Source: Mesorhizobium sp. M1E.F.Ca.ET.045.02.1.1 (lineage in GTDB: Bacteria; Pseudomonadota; Alphaproteobacteria; Rhizobiales; Rhizobiaceae). Taken from it: a DNA stretch of 64,000 nt. The notes under the pieces are model-generated. The model was not told the DNA's origin. It saw only the letters and a list, made by a program, of their open reading frames with translations, and did no database searches. This document shows, one piece after another, positions 33,310 to 42,873 of this stretch (position 1 is the first letter of the stretch; every line of letters begins with the position of its first letter). Position numbers and translations under genes: made by a program. The stretch lies in contig NZ_CP034447.1 in the NCBI RefSeq assembly GCF_003952485.1, forward strand, positions 6,524,501 to 6,588,500, written 5' to 3'.

Positions 33310-33557
33310 GGAGAAGCAATTTCGCGCTGCGGCTGCAGCCTTCGCTTCTGGACGAGGCCCGCAAGGTGGCGGAAAGCGAAGGCGTGCCGCTCAACCAGCT
33401 CATCAACGTGGCTGTTGCCGAAAAGCTCTCGGCGCTGCGGACGGAAAGCTACTTTGAGGAACGGGCTTCCCGTGCGGACATCCCCAAGGCGCTCAAAATC
33501 CTGAGACGAGCCGGAAAAGGCAAGGCGCCGGTCAGGGGTGATGAGCTTCCGGAATAG
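33306..33557 (+). CDS. Ribbon-helix-helix antitoxin
   Basis: An 83-residue protein with an N-terminal ribbon-helix-helix motif (SNFALRLQPSLLDEARKVAE, VPLNQLINVAVAEKL) of the HicB/Arc-like or toxin-associated type. The C-terminal 30 residues are charged and probably wrap the PIN toxin. Translation is coupled to the toxin gene through an ATGA overlap. Its 3' end overlaps by 26 bases the convergent unknown gene. Confidence 0.78.
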   Translation: MRRSNFALRLQPSLLDEARKVAESEGVPLNQLINVAVAEKLSALRTESYFEERASRADIPKALKILRRAGKGKAPVRGDELPE

Positions 33558-33996
33558 GGTGACTTTCAGAGCCGGTCTGCTTATTTCGGCAGCTGGTCTG
33601 TTTCCCAAACCTGCGCCGAGCCCGCGGGGGCCCGTTAGGGACTAGGGACGCCCGCGTCGGCGAAGCGGAACCAGGCCCAACTCTGCATGGTGGCAATGAA
33701 CAGGACGCAGGCGAGCCTTTTACCACTATGAGTTCAGGCTCGGCTTCTGAAGAGCCCGCCTGAAGACAATCAAATGCTTGAAACCAGAAGCAATATTCCT
33801 GCATATCGCTCTCGCAATTCGCCGCTAAGGCGCCCCAGGCGATGGCCGTTACCGCCAAATCGCCCCAAAGCGCTTTCGCAGCGTCGGCGACTTCAATAAC
33901 GGACCACTCGCCAAACAACGCGGCACTATCTGCAGGCTGCCGGTGACAACGAGAATCGTCCATTATACTAGGCGACCCACCGGCTGGCTTTTTCAT
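33532..33996 (-). CDS. Unknown protein coupled to the exported-type protein upstream
   Basis: A 154-residue open frame whose ATG overlaps the upstream gene's stop by four bases, which argues that at least its first part is translated. The N-terminal 95 residues (SPSIMDDSRCHRQPADSAAL, FGEWSVIEVADAAKALWGDL, DMQEYCFWFQAFDCLQAG) look like protein; the last 55 are Ser/Pro/Arg-rich and could be readthrough after a frame change. Family not recognised. Its end overlaps the antitoxin gene of the PIN module. Confidence 0.5.
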   Translation of the reverse strand: MKKPAGGSPSIMDDSRCHRQPADSAALFGEWSVIEVADAAKALWGDLAVTAIAWGALAANCESDMQEYCFWFQAFDCLQAGSSEAEPELIVVKGSPASCSLPPCRVGPGSASPTRASLVPNGPPRARRRFGKQTSCRNKQTGSESHPIPEAHHP

Positions 33997-34733
33997 GTTG
34001 TGCCTCCGTCCGCCTCGGCCCAGACGCGCAAGCCATTCCCTCTCGGTTTTCGGGGAGGTTTCGGTTGGCGCGTCTCGCTTGGAAGCATCTGTTCAGGAAC
34101 GAGCCTCTGGCCGATGCGGATGACGTCATCGAGTGTCGAGCGGATCTGCGGCCAGGGAAACTCAATGCTGTCTTCGGAAACTTCTCCTTCCCTCAGCACG
34201 GCATCAAGCTTGGCTGCCACACCGGCAAGGGAAGCAGCGGGGGTCTCGGACAACATTTCAAGCATGTCTTCGGCCCGGTCGGCCGCCTTCCGCTCGGCGT
34301 GCAGCGCGGTGGAATAGCCGATTTCCCTGTCGGCGGCATCCCAGCGCGCCTGATGAGCTGCAAAATCAACTTCAGCCTTCGCGCGCATTGCTACGTCTTC
34401 TGGACTGAGATCGAGCACATCGCGAATCGCCTTGCGTGAATGCAGCCTGACGATCCTACCGTCACACAGCGGAATGGTTGCACAAGGAAATCCAACCATT
34501 TCGGCGAGTTTCCGCTCCAGGTTCTGCTGCTGACGGCACAGCCGCTCAGCCTCTTCGTGTGCAGCCTGCCATTTGCGCCACACCGCCACCGCGGGATCGG
34601 CGGATTGGTCTGGTTCCAGATCGTTGCGGGCAAACGCTCTTGGCTGCCATCCCACCATTGCAATTGCCGTTCCAGCAACTACCCGCCTGCGGGTGACGAA
34701 AGGCAAAGTCATGGTATTGTCGGAATCAGCCAT
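33993..34733 (-). CDS. Unknown protein with Tat-like signal
   Basis: A 246-residue protein. The N-terminus (FVTRRRVVAGTAIAMVGWQ, ending ARAFARN-like) resembles a twin-arginine signal. The rest is helical and acidic: DPAVAVWRKWQAAHEEAERL, LCRQQQNLERKLAEMVGFP, RKAIRDVLDLSPEDVAMRAK and DREIGYSTALHAERKAADRA. I recall similar accessory proteins in Mesorhizobium genomes but no function. The ATG at 34733 has AGGGAG ahead of it. A dyad of 15-base arms lies upstream, shared with a divergent RHH gene. Confidence 0.6.
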   Translation of the reverse strand: MADSDNTMTLPFVTRRRVVAGTAIAMVGWQPRAFARNDLEPDQSADPAVAVWRKWQAAHEEAERLCRQQQNLERKLAEMVGFPCATIPLCDGRIVRLHSRKAIRDVLDLSPEDVAMRAKAEVDFAAHQARWDAADREIGYSTALHAERKAADRAEDMLEMLSETPAASLAGVAAKLDAVLREGEVSEDSIEFPWPQIRSTLDDVIRIGQRLVPEQMLPSETRQPKPPRKPRGNGLRVWAEADGGTT

Positions 34734-34765
34734 GATCCGAGCTCCCTGAAGCTTGGTAGTGGTCA

Positions 34766-34826
34766 GGCCGATCGGAGTGTTCCCGCACTCTGATCGGTCG
34801 TTGCACGTACACTGCAAGTGCAATGC
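34766..34826. promoter_or_regulatory. Dyads between the divergent unknown and RHH genes
   Basis: GGCCGATCGGAGTGT (34766-34780) and GCACTCTGATCGGTC (34785-34799) are inverted copies at 12 of 15 positions, separated by four bases. Just after them lies TTGCA-N7-TGCAA. They sit in the middle of a 146-base divergent region and could be operators for the RHH protein, or a hairpin. Confidence 0.5.
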
Positions 34827-34879
34827 ACGCGCTTTCCTTATGTACTTTTTCGACGCCAAGTTCAAGCCGCACAGCGAAA

Positions 34880-35047
34880 ATGACAAAAAAGCCTTTCACG
34901 ACGCGTTTGGATCCATCCGTGCTAGCACTGGCTCAACAACTCGCAACGACCGAACGTCGCTCGATCACCGCTGTCATTGAGCTTGCATTGATCGAGTATG
35001 CAGAGCGTCGTGGCATTAAGGCGCGAGACGCCGAGAATGACCGATAG
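34880..35047 (+). CDS. Small ribbon-helix-helix protein
   Basis: A 55-residue protein: KKPFTTRLDPSVLALAQQLA forms the ribbon and first helix, RRSITAVIELALIEYAERRG the second helix. Typical of CopG/Arc-like regulators or orphan antitoxins. GCGAAAATGAC surrounds the start; no strong Shine-Dalgarno is visible. Divergent from the Tat-like gene. No toxin gene follows: the next gene converges from the other strand. Confidence 0.65.
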   Translation: MTKKPFTTRLDPSVLALAQQLATTERRSITAVIELALIEYAERRGIKARDAENDR

Positions 35048-35203
35048 GTTTGCGCCATGATTGCGCCATCGATGCAGAGTTCATCTTAGAAAAGGGGACC
35101 TCGGGGTTACGACCGTCCAAGCGGCTCGCCAACTACCTGAGTTACAATCTCCATTCGATAGGCTTTGCGCTATGCAGCTTGGTCTGAATTGACCGAAAGA
35201 AGG

Positions 35204-35584
35204 CTATGCCAGATACTCGCTGACCTCGACCAGATTGTCGTCGGGATCGCGGAAATAGACCGATATCATCCTGCCGCGGGCGCCGGTGCGCTCGACCGGA
35301 CCGACTTCGATCGCCACGCCATTGGCATCGAGACTGGCACGGATATCGGCAAGAGGTACCGCTGCGACGAGGCAGAAATCGCCGGAGCCCGGCGTCGGCA
35401 CCGTCGCCTTCGGCTCGAAGGTGCGGCCGACCTCGTGCAGGTTGATCTTCTGCGAGCCGAAGAGAAGCGCGGTCGGCCGGTTCGGCTCATCCAGCCGCCG
35501 CATGCCGAGCACGCGTTGGTAGAAATCGCAGGCCGCTTCGACCGAGCGGACCGTCAGCACGAAATGATCAATGCCAGCGATCAT
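35204..35584 (-). CDS. VOC-family (glyoxalase-like) protein
   Basis: A 126-residue single-unit VOC protein: IAGIDHFVLTVRSVEAACDF with a metal-site His, KINLHEVGR with the second, and FRDPDDNLVEVSEYL with the closing Glu. Possible activities include glyoxalase, dioxygenase or fosfomycin-type binding; none is indicated. It begins nine bases after the pyrE stop on the same strand, so it is probably the last gene of the rpoZ-rsh-pyrE line. Confidence 0.85.
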   Translation of the reverse strand: MIAGIDHFVLTVRSVEAACDFYQRVLGMRRLDEPNRPTALLFGSQKINLHEVGRTFEPKATVPTPGSGDFCLVAAVPLADIRASLDANGVAIEVGPVERTGARGRMISVYFRDPDDNLVEVSEYLA

Positions 35585-35593
35585 CTTGGACCC

Positions 35594-36172
35594 TTAAATG
35601 TTCCGGCTGCCGGGTTTGACGGCCGGGATGGCGGCTAGCTGCGGCGGCAGGCGGTCCGCCGGATAGGCCGGCACCTCATATTCGGCAAGTGCAATCAGCG
35701 GCACGCCGACATCGGTCTTGCCGGCCGAGCGGTCGATGATGCAGGCGGCGGCCACCACCTCGGCGCCCAGCTCGCGCAGGCAGTCGATGGTCTCGCGGAT
35801 CGAGAGACCTGTGGTGACGATGTCTTCGACGATGACCACGCGCGATCCCTTGTCGATCTCGAAGCGGCGCAGCCTGAACTCGCCCCCTTCCCGCTCGACC
35901 CAGATCGCCGGCGCACCGAGATGGCGTGAGGTCTCGTAAGCCGGGATCAGGCCGCCGATCGCGGGACCGACGACATAGTCGATCCTGCCCGGCACCGCTT
36001 TGCGGATCTTCTCCGCCAGCGCCTTGCAAAGGCGCTCGGTCTTGTCGGCATGCATGAAAACACGCGCCTTCTGCAGGAAGATTGGGCTGCGCAGTCCAGA
36101 CGTCAGGATGAAATGGCCTTCGAGAACCGCGCCGGCCTCGCGGAAAATGCCCAGCACTTCGTCGGTATTCAT
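35594..36172 (-). CDS. pyrE: Orotate phosphoribosyltransferase
   Basis: A 192-residue enzyme that joins orotate to PRPP in pyrimidine synthesis. The PRPP motif [16 protein letters not shown] is at about residue 112; the N-terminal [16 protein letters not shown] and [17 protein letters not shown] are family-typical. The ATG at 36172 is used; an upstream open extension has no family match. It follows rsh by 26 bases. Together with the dihydroorotase gene it gives two separate pyrimidine steps in this window. Confidence 0.95.
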   Translation of the reverse strand: MNTDEVLGIFREAGAVLEGHFILTSGLRSPIFLQKARVFMHADKTERLCKALAEKIRKAVPGRIDYVVGPAIGGLIPAYETSRHLGAPAIWVEREGGEFRLRRFEIDKGSRVVIVEDIVTTGLSIRETIDCLRELGAEVVAAACIIDRSAGKTDVGVPLIALAEYEVPAYPADRLPPQLAAIPAVKPGSRNI

Positions 36173-36198
36173 CTCGTTCCCCAGTGATAGATCGTAAA

Positions 36199-38427
36199 CT
36201 AGCCGTTCACGCGGCGCGCATCGCTGACGCTCGAATTGTCCTTGAGCTGCGACAGCAGCCGGTTGAGATGCTTCAGGTCCCATACTTCGAGGTCGATCAG
36301 CATCTCGGTGAAATCGGGCGCGGTGCGCACCATCGACAGCGTGTGGATGTTGGCGTCGTTGGACGCAACGACCTGGGCGATGTCTGCCAACGAACCGGGC
36401 GCATTGATGGCGGTGACCGAAATGCGCGCCGGGAAGCGCTCCTTGGTGCGCTCGTCAATGTCCCAGCGGACGTCGATCCAGCGCTCGGGCTGGTCGTCGA
36501 AGGCCTGCAGCGCCGGCGACTGGATCGGATAGATGGTGATGCCGGTTCCCGGCTGGATGATGCCGACGATACGGTCGCCGGGCACCGCCCCTTCCGGCGC
36601 GAAGCGCACTGGCAGGTCGCCGCGCACGCCGCGGATCGGCACCGCGCCCTCGCGCTGCTGGTCCTTGCCCTTGCGCGCGGCGCGGCCGGGCATCTGGAAC
36701 AGCATGCCGGCGGCGTTGCGGATTTTCGACCAGCCCTCCTCGCGCTGCTTGGGCGCCGCGACCGTGACGCGCTCGTCCTTGTAGTCGGGGAACACCGCCT
36801 TCATGACGTCGGTCGATGCCAGCTCGCCGCGCCCGACGGAGGCCAGCACATCCTCGATGTCCTTGCGCGCCAGCCGGTGCAGCACCGGTTTCAGGCTCTC
36901 CTTGGCAAAGCTCTTGCCGGCGCGCTCGAAGGCGCGTTCCAGGATGCGAGCGCCGAGCCCGGAATATTGCTTGCGGATGGCGTTCTTGGTGGCGCGGCGG
37001 ATGGCGGCGCGCGCCTTGCCGGTGACGACGACCGATTCCCAGGCCGCCGGCGGCACCTGCGCCTTGGAGCGGATGATCTCGACCTCGTCGCCGTTCTTCA
37101 ATTCCGTCATCAGCGGCATTATGCGGCCGTTGACCTTAGCGCCGACGCAGGTGTCGCCGACATCGGTGTGAACGGCGTAGGCGAAGTCGATGGGGGTGGC
37201 GCCGCGCGGCAGCGCGATCAGCATGCCCTTGGGCGTGAAGCAGAACACCTGGTCCTGGAACAGCTCCAGCTTGGTATTTTCCAGGAAATCCTCAGGGTTG
37301 TCGCCTTCGGCCAGCTGCTCGATGGTGCGCCGCAGCCAGGCATAGGCGTTGGTCTCCTTGGAGATCGCGTGCGCGGCGCCGTTCCCCTTGCCGCCCGTGT
37401 CCTTGTAGATCGAATGCGCGGCGACGCCGTATTCGGCGATCTTGTTCATCTCGCGGGTGCGGATCTGCAATTCGACGCGCTGGCGCGACGGGCCGACGAT
37501 GGTGGTGTGGATCGAACGGTAGTCGTTCTGCTTCGGCGTCGAGATGTAGTCCTTGAAGCGACCGGGCACCATCGACCAGGTGGTGTGGATGGCACCGAGC
37601 GCGCGGTAACAGTCCTCGACCGTGTCGACGACGACGCGGAAGCCGAAGATGTCGGAGAGCTGCTCGAAGGACAGCGCCTTGGCCTCCATCTTGCGGAACA
37701 CCGACCACGGCTTCTTCTGCCGACTTTTGACGCTGGCCTTGATCGCATGCTTTTCGAACAGGCCCGACAACGCCTTTTCGATCTCGTCCAGCACGCCCTT
37801 GTTGCGCTCGAAGATTTCGGCGAGCCGCGCGGTGACGGCGCGATAGGCTTCCGGATTGATGTAGCGGAAGGCGATCTCTTCCAGTTCCTCGCGCATGCCC
37901 TGCATGCCCATGCGGCCGGCTAGCGGCGCATAGATGTCCATCGTCTCCTCGGCGATGCGCAGGCGCTTGGACTCAGGCATATGGTCGAGCGTGCGCATGT
38001 TGTGCAGGCGGTCGGCGAGCTTGACGAGGAGAACGCGAATATCCTCGGAGATAGCGAGCAGCAGCTTGCGCAGGTTCTCGGCCTGCTCGGCCTTCTTGGA
38101 GACGAGGTCGAGCTTCTTCAGCTTGGTCAGGCCCTCGACCAGCTTGCCCATTTCGGGGCCGAACAGTTCGTCGATCTCGGCCCTGGTCGCGGTCGTGTCC
38201 TCGATCGTGTCATGCAGCAGGGCGACCGCGATGGTCGCTTCGTCCATGTGCATTTCGGTGAGGATGGCCGCCACTTCCAGCGGATGCGAGAAATAGGGAT
38301 CGCCCGAGGCACGCTTCTGGTGGCCATGCTTCTGCATGGCGTAGACATAGGCCTTGTTGAGCAGCGCCTCGTTGACGTCAGGCTTGTAGCGCTGCACGCG
38401 CTCGACAAGCTCATACTGACGCATCAT
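36199..38427 (-). CDS. rsh: Bifunctional (p)ppGpp synthetase/hydrolase
   Basis: A 742-residue RelA/SpoT homologue, the usual single Rsh of alphaproteobacteria. The hydrolase HD domain is intact ([30 protein letters not shown]; about residues 45-80), followed by the synthetase domain ([19 protein letters not shown], about 290), TGS ([20 protein letters not shown], about 400) and C-terminal ACT ([20 protein letters not shown]). Both activities are expected. It lies between rpoZ and pyrE. Two adjacent ATG codons open the frame; the first is listed. Confidence 0.95.
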   Translation of the reverse strand: MMRQYELVERVQRYKPDVNEALLNKAYVYAMQKHGHQKRASGDPYFSHPLEVAAILTEMHMDEATIAVALLHDTIEDTTATRAEIDELFGPEMGKLVEGLTKLKKLDLVSKKAEQAENLRKLLLAISEDIRVLLVKLADRLHNMRTLDHMPESKRLRIAEETMDIYAPLAGRMGMQGMREELEEIAFRYINPEAYRAVTARLAEIFERNKGVLDEIEKALSGLFEKHAIKASVKSRQKKPWSVFRKMEAKALSFEQLSDIFGFRVVVDTVEDCYRALGAIHTTWSMVPGRFKDYISTPKQNDYRSIHTTIVGPSRQRVELQIRTREMNKIAEYGVAAHSIYKDTGGKGNGAAHAISKETNAYAWLRRTIEQLAEGDNPEDFLENTKLELFQDQVFCFTPKGMLIALPRGATPIDFAYAVHTDVGDTCVGAKVNGRIMPLMTELKNGDEVEIIRSKAQVPPAAWESVVVTGKARAAIRRATKNAIRKQYSGLGARILERAFERAGKSFAKESLKPVLHRLARKDIEDVLASVGRGELASTDVMKAVFPDYKDERVTVAAPKQREEGWSKIRNAAGMLFQMPGRAARKGKDQQREGAVPIRGVRGDLPVRFAPEGAVPGDRIVGIIQPGTGITIYPIQSPALQAFDDQPERWIDVRWDIDERTKERFPARISVTAINAPGSLADIAQVVASNDANIHTLSMVRTAPDFTEMLIDLEVWDLKHLNRLLSQLKDNSSVSDARRVNG

Positions 38428-38553
38428 GGGCGGGATCTCGCGGTGCTGAAATGAATCATGCGCCGCTGTTGCTTGCGGCGCATGTCATAGATAGCCACGA
38501 AACTTACGAGACGGAAGTGCCGGATGCTTGATCCAGGCAAGTTCCGACGAAGC

Positions 38554-38955
38554 TTAGTAGTCGTCGCTCTTTTCCGGCGGCACCAGACCTTCGATACCGG
38601 CGAGCAGGTCTTCCTCGCTCATGCGGTCGAAGGCGATGTTCTCCTCGGCATCGTCAGTGTCCGCAGCGGCGGTGGCGGCGCCCGTCTGATCGGCGATCGC
38701 CTCGCCATCGGCCTCCGGCTCGTCGACCTCGACATGCTTCTGCAGCGAGTGGATCAGGTCTTCCTTGAGGTCGTCGGGCGACAGCGTCTCCTCTGCGATC
38801 TCGCGCAGCGCAATGACCGGATTCTTGTCATTGTCGCGAGGAACGGTGATCTGCGCGCCCTGGCTGATCTGGCGGGCACGGTGGCCGGCGAGCAGCACGA
38901 GCTCGAAACGGTTATCGACCTTGTCGATGCAATCTTCAACGGTTACGCGGGCCAT
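38554..38955 (-). CDS. rpoZ: RNA polymerase omega subunit
   Basis: A 133-residue protein. The start [20 protein letters not shown] and LAGHRARQI are the omega core; the last 55 residues are an acidic tail common in alphaproteobacteria. It helps assemble RNA polymerase and is part of the ppGpp-binding site in other proteobacteria, in keeping with rsh just downstream. Confidence 0.94.
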   Translation of the reverse strand: MARVTVEDCIDKVDNRFELVLLAGHRARQISQGAQITVPRDNDKNPVIALREIAEETLSPDDLKEDLIHSLQKHVEVDEPEADGEAIADQTGAATAAADTDDAEENIAFDRMSEEDLLAGIEGLVPPEKSDDY

Positions 38956-39260
38956 GGACTGCCCCTTTCATGCGTGGATTTGATGGAAAACTGGCGGGCT
39001 CCATAACCCGGACGCCGCCGAAATACAAGCTTTATGGCGGCAGCGCCCGAAGCACGAGCCTTTGGCCGGCTCAATGTCCGGACATCACCCTTATCCGCCG
39101 CTCACATAGCGCCGATCACAATTGCTTGCAATGCGCGTCCGCGCCCTTGGATATCCACAAATCTGGCGTTATCTCGGATGAGACGGCAAAAGGGACCATT
39201 ACCGGGCCTGCCCGTCACGTCCATTTAGACGACAGAAATTTTCGAAAGGGATATTTTTCA
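38956..39260. other. Divergent promoter region of rpoZ and the NYN gene
   Basis: No gene seen. It is AT-richer toward the NYN gene start (AAAGGGATATTTTTCA before the ATG). No strong dyad was found; a two-piece tmRNA was looked for here because smpB is nearby, but no matching structure was seen. Confidence 0.4.
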
Positions 39261-39842
39261 ATGTTCGATCCCCGTGAAAAGATCGCTCTTTTCATCGACG
39301 GCGCCAATCTCTATGCCACCTCGCGGGCGCTCGGCTTCGACATCGACTACCGCAAGCTTCTGGCGAGCTTCCAGAAGCGCGGCTACCTGCTCAGGGCCTA
39401 CTACTACACCGCTCTGGTCGAGGATCAGGAATACTCCTCAATCCGGCCGCTGATCGACTGGCTGGACTATAATGGCTTCAAGGTGGTGACCAAGCCCGCC
39501 AAGGAGTTCACCGACTCGACCGGCCGGCGCAAGATCAAGGGCAACATGGACATAGAGCTCACGGTGGACGCGCTGGAGCTTGCCGATGTCGTCGACCACT
39601 ATGTCATCTTCTCCGGCGACGGCGACTTCCGCACTCTGGTCGAGGCCCTGCAGCGGCGCGGCCGCAAGGTGTCGATCATCTCGACCATGGCCTCGCAGCC
39701 ACCGATGATCTCCGACGACCTGCGCCGCCAGGCCGACCACTTCATCGACCTGATGACATTGAAGAGCGAGGTCGGCCGCGACCCGTCCGAGCGGCCGGCG
39801 CGCCGGCCGGAACCTGCTGAAGTCGACGAGGACGATTATTGA
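39261..39842 (+). CDS. NYN-domain (LabA/PIN-like) protein
   Basis: A 193-residue protein of the LabA/DUF88 group, with a PIN-like ribonuclease fold. Acidic site residues: Asp in KIALFIDGANLYATSRAL, Asp in KGNMDIELTVDALEL and Asp pair in YVIFSGDGDFRTLVEAL. The C-terminus is Arg/Pro/Asp/Glu-rich. The ATG at 39261 has AAAGGGAT ahead of it. The function in this family is not settled; RNA cleavage is inferred from the fold. The stop overlaps the possible start of the next gene. Confidence 0.85.
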   Translation: MFDPREKIALFIDGANLYATSRALGFDIDYRKLLASFQKRGYLLRAYYYTALVEDQEYSSIRPLIDWLDYNGFKVVTKPAKEFTDSTGRRKIKGNMDIELTVDALELADVVDHYVIFSGDGDFRTLVEALQRRGRKVSIISTMASQPPMISDDLRRQADHFIDLMTLKSEVGRDPSERPARRPEPAEVDEDDY

Positions 39843-40510
39843 GAGCGGCAGCCTTGAGCGCCGCGCCCTCCCCCGAACCCGACCGTGATTGCCCGCTCTG
39901 CCCGCGGCTGCACGACTTCATCGCCGGTTGGCGCGAGCGCGAGCCGGGCTGGTTCAATGCGCCGGTGCCGACCTTCCTGCCGCCGGAGGGCGAGGAGGCG
40001 GTCAAGCTTCTGATCGTCGGGCTGGCCCCAGGCCTGCGCGGCGCCAATCGCACCGGGCGCCCGTTCACCGGCGACTATGCCGGCGACCTGCTCTACGGCA
40101 CGCTGATCGCGCAAGGCCTGGCGCGCGGGGAATTCAAGGCAAGGCCGGATGACGGGCTGCAGCTCGTCGGCACCGCGATCACCAATGCGGTGCGCTGCGT
40201 GCCGCCGGAGAACAAGCCGGTCGGCGTCGAGATCGCCACCTGCCGCACCTTCCTCAGGCCGACCATCGCGCGCTTCCCCAATCTGCGCGCCATCCTGACG
40301 CTCGGCTCGATCGCGCATCAGTCGACGGTGCGGGCGCTGGGCGGACGTGTCGCCGCGCTTCCGTTCCGCCATGGCGGCCGGCAGGAGGCCGGCGGCATCA
40401 CGCTGTTTTCGAGCTATCACTGCTCGCGCTACAACACCAATACGGGCGTGCTGACGGAAGAGATGTTCGTCAATGTCTTCAAGGAGATCGCGGCGTTCCT
40501 GAGGAGCTAG
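39839..40510 (+). CDS. Uracil-DNA glycosylase, type 5-like
   Basis: A 223-residue Fe-S uracil-DNA glycosylase of the UdgB type. Cys ligands appear in DCPLCPRL and further on in AVRCVPP and ATCRTF; the active-site loop is VGLAPGLRGANRTGRPFTGD followed by YAGDLL; SSYHCSRYN closes the site. There is no ATG: TTG at 39839 (overlapping the upstream stop) or TTG at 39854 are the candidates. It removes uracil and related lesions from DNA. The 3' end overlaps the GH25 gene by 32 bases in convergent orientation. Confidence 0.85.
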   Translation: MRAAALSAAPSPEPDRDCPLCPRLHDFIAGWREREPGWFNAPVPTFLPPEGEEAVKLLIVGLAPGLRGANRTGRPFTGDYAGDLLYGTLIAQGLARGEFKARPDDGLQLVGTAITNAVRCVPPENKPVGVEIATCRTFLRPTIARFPNLRAILTLGSIAHQSTVRALGGRVAALPFRHGGRQEAGGITLFSSYHCSRYNTNTGVLTEEMFVNVFKEIAAFLRS

Positions 40511-41222
40511 ATTCAGGCGCCGGCGCGAACAGCTCCGAGAGTCTCGCCGGCCCGCCCTTCAGCACATTCAGGTCGACATCGCCGTCGATGCCGTCGACGC
40601 GGCCCGTATCGACATATTGCCAATAGACCCAATCGTCTTCGTTCAGCGGCCCCCGCAACGAGCGCAGCCAGCGCTGGCGAACCGCGATATGAGCGGAATA
40701 GGTCGGCGCCGTCTCGTCGGTGATGTAGAGGATGGCCGGCTTGCCATAGGCCGCCTCGACCGGGCCCAGGAATGCAAGGAGTTCCGCGTTCAACTCGGCG
40801 GGCGAAGGCCGATGCGGACAATTGCCGTGGAATTCGATGTCGACGACCGGCGGCAAAAGCTGCTCGCCGCGCGGCACGGCCGAGATGAAGTTCTTGGCCT
40901 GGTCGGCACCCGGGCGGCAGAAGGTGAAGAAATGGTAGGCGCCGACGGCGAGGCCCGCCGCACGGGCCCGGCCCAAATTCTCGGCAAAGGTTTCATCGAC
41001 ATAGTCGCCACCTTCCGTCGCCTTGATGATGGCGAAGGCGACATCGTCGGCCGCGACGCGCGGCCAGTCGATCCTGCCCTGGTGATGCGAGACGTCGATG
41101 CCCCTTATGGGGAATTCGCCACGATCCGGTGGGAAAGCACGGGGCCGGAAAAAGCCTTCTGCCCAGATGGCAAGCGCCAGAAAGACGAAAGCCAGGGCCA
41201 GGACGATCAAGCTGTTCCTCAA
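40479..41222 (-). CDS. GH25 lysozyme-like muramidase
   Basis: A 247-residue protein with an N-terminal membrane anchor (about 4-22) and a glycoside hydrolase family 25 barrel. Catalytic acidic residues are in GIDVSHHQGRIDW and PPVVDIEFHGNC (D-x-E); further family marks are AYHFFTFCRPG and WVYWQYVDTGRVDGIDGDVD. It would cut peptidoglycan in the periplasm. Follows smpB on the same strand by 32 bases. Confidence 0.85.
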   Translation of the reverse strand: MRNSLIVLALAFVFLALAIWAEGFFRPRAFPPDRGEFPIRGIDVSHHQGRIDWPRVAADDVAFAIIKATEGGDYVDETFAENLGRARAAGLAVGAYHFFTFCRPGADQAKNFISAVPRGEQLLPPVVDIEFHGNCPHRPSPAELNAELLAFLGPVEAAYGKPAILYITDETAPTYSAHIAVRQRWLRSLRGPLNEDDWVYWQYVDTGRVDGIDGDVDLNVLKGGPARLSELFAPAPESSSSGTPRSP

Positions 41223-41254
41223 GCCTTGGCTCCCTGCCCGCCATTGCGGCCGTC

Positions 41255-41734
41255 TTATCCGCGCTCCTTGAGGAGCCGCCCCTTCTCGCGCGCCCAGTCG
41301 CGCTGCTTCTCTGTCTCGCGCTTGTCGTGCAGCTTCTTGCCGCGCGCGATCGCAAGCAACAGCTTGGCGCGGCCGCGATCGTTGAAATAGATTTTCAGCG
41401 GCACCAGCGTCATGCCTTCGCGCTCGACGCTCTGGGACAGCTTGGCCATCTCGCGCTTGCTGACCAGCAGCTTGCGACGCCGGCGCGGCTCATGGTTGAA
41501 GCGGTTGGCCTGGAGATATTCCGGCAAATAGGAATTGATCAGCCAGATTTCGCCGCCTTCGGCCGAGGCGTAGCTTTCCTGGATGTTGGCCTGGCCCTGG
41601 CGCAGCGACTTGACCTCGGTGCCGGTCAGCACCAGGCCGGTCTCGATCGTGTCGAGCACCTCGTAGGAAAAGCGCGCCTTGCGGTTTTCGGCGACCGTCC
41701 TGTTGTTGGGGTCGGCTTTCTTGACTTGATTCAT
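41255..41734 (-). CDS. smpB: SsrA-binding protein
   Basis: A 159-residue tmRNA partner for rescue of stalled ribosomes. [59 protein letters not shown] and the basic tail [18 protein letters not shown] are all present. Lies 25 bases after dapA on the same strand, the common order in this group. Confidence 0.96.
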   Translation of the reverse strand: MNQVKKADPNNRTVAENRKARFSYEVLDTIETGLVLTGTEVKSLRQGQANIQESYASAEGGEIWLINSYLPEYLQANRFNHEPRRRRKLLVSKREMAKLSQSVEREGMTLVPLKIYFNDRGRAKLLLAIARGKKLHDKRETEKQRDWAREKGRLLKERG

Positions 41735-41759
41735 AATGCGGAGAGGTGGCGCCTCATCC

Positions 41760-42641
41760 CTAATTTATCAAGCCGGCGTGCTTCATCGCCTGATCGATCT
41801 TTTCGGCGGTTGACGCCTCGATCGTCACGAGCGGTAAGCGCACCACGTTCTCGACCTTGCCCAGCTTCGACAGCGCGTATTTGGCGCCGCACAGGCCAGG
41901 TTCCGTGAAGATCGCCTTGTGCAGCGGCAGCAAGCGATCCTGCAGGTCGAGCGCCTTGGCGCTGTCGCCCGAAAGGGTTGCCTCTTGGAATTCCGCGCAG
42001 AGCCTGGGCGCGACATTCGAGGTCACCGAAATGCAGCCGACGCCGCCATGCGCGTTGAAGCCGAGCGCCGAGGCATCCTCGCCGGAGAGCTGGATGAAAT
42101 CCTTGCCGCAGGTCAAGCGTTGTTCCGAGACGCGCTCGACTTTGCCGGTCGCGTCCTTGACGCCGACGATGTTCTTGAAGTCGTGGGCCAGCCTGCCCAT
42201 CGTATCGGGCATCATGTCGATCACCGAACGCGGCGGGATGTTGTAGATGATGACCGGCAGCTTGGTCGCCCTGGCGACGGCGGCGAAATGCTCGTAGAGG
42301 CCGCGCTGAGTCGGCTTGTTGTAATAAGGCGTGACCACAAGCGCTGCATCCGCGCCTGCCTTTTCGGCAAATTGAACCAGGCCGACGGCTTCCTCGGTGT
42401 TGTTGGAGCCGGCCCCGGCGACGACCGGAACACGGCCCTTGGCCGCTTCGATGCAGACCTTCACGACATTGCGGTGCTCGTCATGCGACAGCGTCGGCGA
42501 CTCGCCGGTGGTGCCGACCGGGACCAGGCCCTTGGTGCCCTCGGCGATCTGCCAGTCGATGAAAGCGCGAAAGGCTTTCTCGTCGAAGCGCCCGCTCTTT
42601 TCGAACGGTGTGACGAGCGCGGTCAGCGAGCCTCTCAGCAT
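41760..42641 (-). CDS. dapA: 4-hydroxy-tetrahydrodipicolinate synthase
   Basis: A 293-residue aldolase of lysine and peptidoglycan-precursor synthesis. [18 protein letters not shown], catalytic Tyr in [13 protein letters not shown] and Schiff-base Lys in [11 protein letters not shown] are intact. The start at ATG 42641 fits the N-terminus ([12 protein letters not shown]). It is divergent from the lytic transglycosylase gene and leads smpB and the GH25 gene. Some DapA relatives use other substrates, but the intact motifs and context favour DapA. Confidence 0.92.
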   Translation of the reverse strand: MLRGSLTALVTPFEKSGRFDEKAFRAFIDWQIAEGTKGLVPVGTTGESPTLSHDEHRNVVKVCIEAAKGRVPVVAGAGSNNTEEAVGLVQFAEKAGADAALVVTPYYNKPTQRGLYEHFAAVARATKLPVIIYNIPPRSVIDMMPDTMGRLAHDFKNIVGVKDATGKVERVSEQRLTCGKDFIQLSGEDASALGFNAHGGVGCISVTSNVAPRLCAEFQEATLSGDSAKALDLQDRLLPLHKAIFTEPGLCGAKYALSKLGKVENVVRLPLVTIEASTAEKIDQAMKHAGLIN

Positions 42642-42873
42642 GTCGTCCAAACTCCTTTGGGACTTTTCGGTTTTGTTTGCGCGCCTTCTAACCGAAAGCG
42701 GAGCCGCGCACCATAGTCTCGACATGGTTCAGCGGCAAGCATCGCCATAGTACCAGCAGGGGCAATTCGAACGGCCTCGATAACCTTTTGTTCACGAGCC
42801 TTTCACGACCTGAGTTTAGGCTTGGGACTGGGCCTTCAGGGTCCCTGCCTGCTGGCAATGTGCTAGGATAAAA

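Noticed and set aside
36184..37923. A 579-codon open frame on the plus strand
   Set aside because: Antisense to rsh, whose domains are unmistakable. Long antisense frames are expected in high-GC coding DNA.
38956..39260. Possible tmRNA gene near smpB
   Set aside because: No tRNA-like acceptor with TTCGAA arm or tag-coding frame could be found in this gap.
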